Shown here: in pieces, positions 59,865-64,000 of the stretch
How the letters are laid out: the number at the start of each line of letters is the position of its first letter
How positions within the stretch are numbered: the stretch's first letter is position 1
Source: Bacteroidota bacterium
GTDB lineage: Bacteria > Bacteroidota > Bacteroidia > Cytophagales > Cyclobacteriaceae
Assembly (NCBI GenBank): GCA_023417785.1
Contig: JAEZEH010000009.1
Coordinates: forward strand, 20,944 to 84,943
DNA length: 64,000 nt
Direction: 5' to 3'
Notes under the pieces: generated by a model
The model's database searches: none
What the model was told of the DNA's origin: nothing
Seen by the model: only the letters and a program-made list of their open reading frames with translations
Made by a program: the position numbers and the translations under genes

Positions 59865-60548
59865 TTAGTTTACGTTCTTTTGTTTTTCTGTATGGGCGTC
59901 GACAACTTTTCTGATTTGTTCCGCCGCAACGGCGACTGAATCCTGAGCTTTATTGTTGTCGTCGATCCGTTTTAGAAGTGTAATATACTCGGCTTCGTTG
60001 TCTTGGATTGCCTTTTCAAGGTTAGCCTTTTGTCTCTTGTTGCTTTCGAGCTTGTTCTTAAGCGCCTTGTTTTCGTTAACTAAACGCTGTTGTTGCTTTT
60101 CGACAGTCTGTCGTGCCTTCTCCGATTCGTCGATCTGCTGCTGAATCTTGTCGCGGTAAAACTTAACACCAAAATCCTTCATAACTTTCTCAAGCTCCTT
60201 CATTTGGTCCTCCGTGTTTCCGGCGGATGAACTTGTTCCAATCCAGGCGGAAGCCATCCCGCCGTCTTGCGTGGTTACGCCATACAGCGGCTGCGCGTAG
60301 GATACCCCATTGATACTCGCTTCATTAAGGGTTATGTACTCAGCCTGCTTCGCTTTGCCCATTGTTTTCAAAAAGCGGAAAAAGGCCACACTTACATCCT
60401 GCAGAGTTCCGTCGAGATTCACCGAATAGCCTTCCATTGACTCGCCCTTTACCGTAGCCTTGCCTTTTTTTACCGTGACGGTCTGTGCCGGGGCATGGGC
60501 CACCACAAGAAGGAGGGCGAGCGTTACAAAAAACTTTTTCGGAAGCAT
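59865..60548 (-). CDS. Secreted coiled-coil protein
   Basis: This 227-residue protein has a signal peptide (FVTLALLLVVAHAPAQ) and a small beta-rich domain (about 22-120, with VKKGKATVKGESMEGYSVN). From about residue 115 a long coiled coil rich in Gln, Lys and Glu runs to the end (DKIQQQIDESEKARQTVEKQ, LKNKLESNKRQKANLEKAIQ). It is probably periplasmic or outer-membrane associated. No family is recognised. It diverges from the epimerase gene by about 70 bases. Confidence 0.6.
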   Translation of the reverse strand: MLPKKFFVTLALLLVVAHAPAQTVTVKKGKATVKGESMEGYSVNLDGTLQDVSVAFFRFLKTMGKAKQAEYITLNEASINGVSYAQPLYGVTTQDGGMASAWIGTSSSAGNTEDQMKELEKVMKDFGVKFYRDKIQQQIDESEKARQTVEKQQQRLVNENKALKNKLESNKRQKANLEKAIQDNEAEYITLLKRIDDNNKAQDSVAVAAEQIRKVVDAHTEKQKNVN

Positions 60549-60616
60549 AGTGTTAACAGGTTAGGAGTCTTAATTTGAAACGCAAGAATTGGGAAAAAAC
60601 GGTAATTCGCAAGACA

Positions 60617-61519
60617 GTGAGCAAAATACTTATCACAGGGGCTACGGGTTTGATTGGCACCCGCCTTACAGAAGTCCTTCAGCATGGCGGTCATACGGTA
60701 ATGCACCTGAGTCGAAGGAAGCGTGATGGGGCGATACAGACCTGGGAGTGGAATATTGACAAGCACTTCGTTGAGGAAGGTGCATTCGACGGTGTGGATA
60801 CCATTATTCACCTGGCGGGAGCAGGTATTGCCGATAAGCCCTGGACGAAGGCGCGCAAACGCGAGTTGCTTGAAAGCCGGACACATTCTACACGGCTTCT
60901 TTACGAAGAACTCAAGAGACGGAATCACACGGTTACTTCTTTTATCTCGGCGTCGGCGATTGGTTACTACGGGTTTGCCGACGAGAACCGCATGTTGGTG
61001 GAAACCAATTCGCCGGGTACTGACTTTCTCGCAGGCGTGGTAAAAAAATGGGAAGATGAAATCGATCAGATTTCGGAGTTGAATATCCGCGTTGCCAAGT
61101 TGCGTGTAGGTGTGGTGTTAACCATGGAGGGCGGCGCATTGAAGGAAATTGCAAAGCCGGTTAAACTTTATGCAGGAGCCCCTCTGGGTAGTGGTAATCA
61201 GTATATAAGCTGGATCCACATTGACGATCTGTGTCGTGTGTTTGTGAATGCAGCGGAGAGCCCATCGTTTCGTGGAGCGTACAATGCTGTGGCTCCTCAC
61301 CCTGTTACCAACCGCGAGTTAACGAAAGCAATCGCACACACACTTGGAAAACCGCTGATTCTTCCTGCTGTGCCGGCCTTTGCATTGAAGCTCGTTTTCG
61401 GAGAAATGGCGGATCTGGTGCTCAAGGGCAGCAAAGTGTCCTCGAAAAAACTGGAAGAAACCGGATTTGATTTTAAATATCCTTCAGTCGATAAAGCACT
61501 TGCCAGTCTTTTATCGTGA
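60617..61519 (+). CDS. TIGR01777-type NAD(P)-dependent epimerase (SDR39U1-like)
   Basis: This 300-residue atypical short-chain dehydrogenase most likely starts at GTG 60617, giving MSKILITGATGLIGTRLTEV; a TTG at 60575 would add 14 basic residues. Family signatures are ITGATGLIGTRL, HLAGAGIADKPWTKARK, SASAIGYYG with the Tyr-containing YYG, and the C-terminal VSSKKLEETGFDFKYPSVDKAL. The group is widespread and related to the plastid protein SulA/GC1 and YfcH. Substrate is unknown. Its stop overlaps the convergent GH130-like gene by 9 bases. Confidence 0.88.
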   Translation: MSKILITGATGLIGTRLTEVLQHGGHTVMHLSRRKRDGAIQTWEWNIDKHFVEEGAFDGVDTIIHLAGAGIADKPWTKARKRELLESRTHSTRLLYEELKRRNHTVTSFISASAIGYYGFADENRMLVETNSPGTDFLAGVVKKWEDEIDQISELNIRVAKLRVGVVLTMEGGALKEIAKPVKLYAGAPLGSGNQYISWIHIDDLCRVFVNAAESPSFRGAYNAVAPHPVTNRELTKAIAHTLGKPLILPAVPAFALKLVFGEMADLVLKGSKVSSKKLEETGFDFKYPSVDKALASLLS

Positions 61520-62635
61520 TGGTGTGTGAACCGTCACGGCAATTTTCGAATCTGCTGTGCCGTAATAGAGAAACCACTTTCCCTGGAACGGTACCATCCC
61601 TTCCAGGAAACACACCTGGTTAATCTGGCCCGTCATCTCATAGTCGCGGTCAGGCTTGATGAAGTTTTTTTCGAGGCGGTCGATTAGCCGGGTAGGGTCG
61701 CTCTTGTCGAAAAGGGCCTGCCCCCCGCAATAGGCGCCCCCCGGAAGCAGCGGATCACCTCCTTCGTCGAGGTTCATGCCGTTGTAGATAAGTACAATGC
61801 CTTGATCCCGAATCAGGGCGTATGGACCACTCTCAACTAAACGACTGTCGAAATAACCTGGTCGTGGTCGAAGTACTTTCTTGAGCGAATCGCCTTCCAA
61901 TACCGGAGACCAACGGATCAGGTCGGGCGAGGTAGCCATGAACAGGTCGGTATCTCCAAAATACATCCAATATTTGCCGTCAATTTTTTTCGCCACAATC
62001 CGGTCGCCGTCTTGTGCCGCGACAATTGCGCCCGACTTGCTCCAAAAATCCTTGAAGGACCCGGTCAGTATCGTTCCATGTTTATTCCATCTGCGAAGGT
62101 CGGATGACGTCGCCAGCATCAGCCTGGCCGTTGTGCCATCATACGATGTATAAGTCATGATGTATGTTCCGTCTTCACTTTCAACAACGCGAGGGTCTTC
62201 TGCGCCGCCGTCCCACTCGTAGATCTTCAGGCTATCGTTATCCGGATAAAAAACCGGTGTGGGCTCCTTCCGGAACTGAAGGCCGTCGTCACTCACAGCA
62301 AGGCCAATGCGCGAAGTACCTGCGTGTTTGCCGATCGTGTCCTCGGCACGGTAGAGCAGATAAACCTTGTTATCGCGTACTATAGCAGCAGGGTTGAATA
62401 CATCTTTCTCTTCCCATTTCACTTCCTGCCGGAGAATAGGGCACATAAACACATTATCTCCTGGCAAGAGAACCGGATTTGCACTGTCGATTTTCTCGAA
62501 AGGAACCAGCGCCCACGCCACTGAATCAGAGACGGCTGTTACGGTGTTCTCAGGAGTTTGTTTCTTACAACTGCTTATCTGTATGAGTAATATAAAAGCG
62601 TATAAAAAGTTGAAGTAATTCGGTTTTTGTGTCAT
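61511..62635 (-). CDS. GH130-like mannoside-active lipoprotein
   Basis: This 374-residue lipoprotein has signal FILLIQISSC (Cys23). The five-bladed beta-propeller motifs of glycoside hydrolase/phosphorylase family GH130 follow: VFNPAAIVRDNKVYLLYRAE, SRIGLAVSDDGLQF, and GGAEDPRVVESEDGTYIMTY with the catalytic Asp of the EDPR motif. WMYFGDTDLFMATSPDLIRW and NQVCFLEGMVPFQGKWFLYY are later blades. GH130 enzymes phosphorolyse or hydrolyse beta-mannosides. A lipid-anchored hydrolase form is more likely than a cytosolic phosphorylase. It is a single gene, not in a Sus locus. Confidence 0.8.
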   Translation of the reverse strand: MTQKPNYFNFLYAFILLIQISSCKKQTPENTVTAVSDSVAWALVPFEKIDSANPVLLPGDNVFMCPILRQEVKWEEKDVFNPAAIVRDNKVYLLYRAEDTIGKHAGTSRIGLAVSDDGLQFRKEPTPVFYPDNDSLKIYEWDGGAEDPRVVESEDGTYIMTYTSYDGTTARLMLATSSDLRRWNKHGTILTGSFKDFWSKSGAIVAAQDGDRIVAKKIDGKYWMYFGDTDLFMATSPDLIRWSPVLEGDSLKKVLRPRPGYFDSRLVESGPYALIRDQGIVLIYNGMNLDEGGDPLLPGGAYCGGQALFDKSDPTRLIDRLEKNFIKPDRDYEMTGQINQVCFLEGMVPFQGKWFLYYGTADSKIAVTVHTPSR

Positions 62636-62669
62636 CCTTGTATATTCGTTTTTTTATTGAATTTGAATT

Positions 62670-63422
62670 ATGAAGTCGAGAAAGAAAAGTACTACACAGG
62701 AAGTTACAAAAGATGCGTTTGATGACGAAGACAAAATCCGGAACGCTTTCAAAGATAAGGACTGGGCGGAAATTAAGGGTGCTAACAGCTGGATGATTTT
62801 CAAGGTGATGTCTGAGTTCGTTGAAGGGCTCGAAAAACTGGCAAAGATTGGCCCGTGTGTAACGATATTTGGTTCGGCCCGCGTCAAACCTAGCAATCCC
62901 TACTATAAAATGGCGGAGCAAATTGCATTTAAACTTGTTCAGCATGGCTATGGGGTGATCACCGGTGGGGGGCCTGGAATTATGGAGGCGGGTAACCGGG
63001 GAGCGTATAAAGCCAAAGGTAAATCAGTTGGATTAAACATTTTTCTGCCTCACGAACAAAAAGGTAATCCCTACATCGATCCGGACAAGCTGATTACGTT
63101 CAACTACTTCTTTGTCCGGAAGACGATGTTTATGAAATATTCCCAGGGCTTCATCGTGATGCCGGGGGGGTTTGGAACTCTCGATGAGTTGACCGAGGCT
63201 CTCACGTTGATTCAGACGAAAAAGATCGGCCGGTTTCCTATTGTGCTTGTGGGCAAGAAATTCTGGTCCGGCTTAATCAAATGGTGGAAAGACGTTCTTG
63301 CTGAAGAGGCGATGATTGCCATTGACGATCATGAATTGTTCAATGTAGTGGATACACCGGAAGAGGCTGTGAAGGTAATAGACGATTTTTATTCGAAATA
63401 CCTGTTGTCACCCAACTTTTAG
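62670..63422 (+). CDS. LOG-family (TIGR00730) nucleotide phosphoribohydrolase-like protein
   Basis: This 250-residue Rossmann-fold protein of the LONELY GUY/lysine decarboxylase-like family contains the hallmark PGGFGTLDELTEALTLIQT and VITGGGPGIMEAGNRGAYK. In plants and some bacteria LOG enzymes cleave cytokinin nucleotide monophosphates; bacterial homologs act on AMP-type nucleotides. A lysine-rich N-terminal extension of about 50 residues precedes the core. selD starts 4 bases after its stop. Confidence 0.85.
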   Translation: MKSRKKSTTQEVTKDAFDDEDKIRNAFKDKDWAEIKGANSWMIFKVMSEFVEGLEKLAKIGPCVTIFGSARVKPSNPYYKMAEQIAFKLVQHGYGVITGGGPGIMEAGNRGAYKAKGKSVGLNIFLPHEQKGNPYIDPDKLITFNYFFVRKTMFMKYSQGFIVMPGGFGTLDELTEALTLIQTKKIGRFPIVLVGKKFWSGLIKWWKDVLAEEAMIAIDDHELFNVVDTPEEAVKVIDDFYSKYLLSPNF

Positions 63423-63425
63423 AAC

Positions 63426-64000
63426 ATGGAGGAAATCAGGCTTACCCAATACAGCCACGGTGCCGGTTGTGGATGTAAAATTTCGCCGGCGGTCCTCGAT
63501 ACTATTCTTCATTCGACAACACCTAAAACCATATTTCCGGCTCTGCTCGTTGGCAATGAATCGAGAGACGATGCGGCGGTGTATGATCTCGGAGACGGGA
63601 CTTGTGTTGTGAGCACGACGGACTTCTTCATGCCTATTGTGGATCACCCGGAAACATTTGGCGGCATAGCATCGGTAAACGCCATCAGCGACGTGTATGC
63701 CATGGGTGGTGAACCCCTTATGGCCATTGCGATTCTTGGCTGGCCAATCAACACTATTCCGGCGGAGGTTGCTCAACGCGTGCTGGAAGGAAGCCGGGCA
63801 GTGTGCGCGCAGGCAGGGATACCGTTGGCAGGGGGCCACAGCATCGATTGCCCAGAGCCCGTATTCGGACTCGCCGTTACCGGAAAAGTGAAAAAGACTG
63901 ACCTAAAACGAAACGATACAGCCCGTGAGGGGTCGCTGCTGTACCTGACGAAACCACTCGGAATAGGAATCGTAACCACTGCGCAAAAGAAAGGCATCGT
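63426..64000 (+). CDS. selD: Selenide, water dikinase (selenophosphate synthetase), partial
   Basis: The start at 63426 encodes MEEIRLTQYSHGAGCGCKIS, the N-terminus of SelD. The Cys in GAGCGCK takes the catalytic position, encoded by TGT rather than a selenocysteine TGA. The ATP/metal-binding Asp lies in ESRDDAAVYDL, and VNAISDVYAMGGEPL and LAGGHSIDCPEPVFGLAV follow the family. SelD makes selenophosphate from selenide and ATP. The gene runs off the window end after about 191 codons. Coupling to the LOG gene (4-base gap) suggests co-transcription. Confidence 0.93.
   Translation, partial: MEEIRLTQYSHGAGCGCKISPAVLDTILHSTTPKTIFPALLVGNESRDDAAVYDLGDGTCVVSTTDFFMPIVDHPETFGGIASVNAISDVYAMGGEPLMAIAILGWPINTIPAEVAQRVLEGSRAVCAQAGIPLAGGHSIDCPEPVFGLAVTGKVKKTDLKRNDTAREGSLLYLTKPLGIGIVTTAQKKGI

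Noticed and set aside
1..64000. tRNA, rRNA, tmRNA or CRISPR array
   Set aside because: Gaps between genes are short and I saw no cloverleaf-like T-loop signatures or regularly spaced repeats; a covariance-model scan would be the decisive test.

Overview
The window is 64 kb of chromosome from a member of the phylum Bacteroidota, most likely a Cytophagales-type bacterium. The placement is inferred from a SusC/SusD pair, a one-protein hybrid two-component regulator, a GldB-type gliding lipoprotein, many short lipoproteins, and promoters of the Bacteroidota form TTTG-N19-TAnnTTTG (clearest before metK, rimP and rpsU). Shine-Dalgarno sequences are mostly absent. No rRNA, tRNA, CRISPR array, insertion sequence or prophage was seen.

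Positions 1-18,600 are mostly housekeeping genes. They hold the 3' end of polA, a threonine/serine dehydratase, and a minus-strand cluster of a HupE-like membrane protein with two tandem paralogous M1 metallopeptidases. This cluster diverges from a DUF6702 gene coupled to gldB. Next come tpiA-prmA, a five-gene minus-strand operon (DUF2905, class V aminotransferase, EamA transporter, double-YCII protein, alpha/beta hydrolase), an RsmI-like methylase, metK, the raiA/xerC/rpsU group and an acyl-CoA dehydrogenase. A perfect 22-bp palindrome lies upstream of the dehydrogenase.

Positions 18,600-27,800 carry a nucleotide-sugar operon (ugd, UDP-glucuronate decarboxylase, rfbB, rfbA) and the rimP-nusA-infB translation operon. 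Positions 27,800-42,100 hold a Nudix-derived regulator, a MoxR ATPase, a PPP-like phosphatase, an exonuclease/GIY-YIG fusion, a five-gene signalling cluster (small protein, membrane protein, histidine kinase, response regulator, pseudo-receiver), a cystathionine gamma-synthase-type enzyme, tag, an M28 peptidase, prfA and lemA.

Positions 42,200-54,000 are the main accessory region: a 1338-residue hybrid two-component regulator, two unusual lipoproteins, a LuxR-type regulator whose receiver lacks the phosphoacceptor Asp, and a SusC/SusD pair. It resembles a polysaccharide utilization locus but has no carbohydrate-active enzyme. The second lipoprotein carries a Tyr-Cys and a Gln-x-Ala-Val-Trp motif reminiscent of internal-thioester domains, which makes this the best candidate here for an undescribed system.

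Positions 54,000-59,800 form a second outer-membrane cluster: a TonB-dependent receptor, a beta-helix-like lipoprotein, a small lipoprotein and a small membrane protein. Its upstream regions repeatedly contain TAACAATT/AATTGTTA elements, two of them as perfect inverted repeats. The window ends with a coiled-coil secreted protein, a TIGR01777 epimerase, a GH130-like lipoprotein, a LOG-family protein and the start of selD.

Functional calls rest on motifs read by eye. No database search, structure prediction or codon statistic was run.
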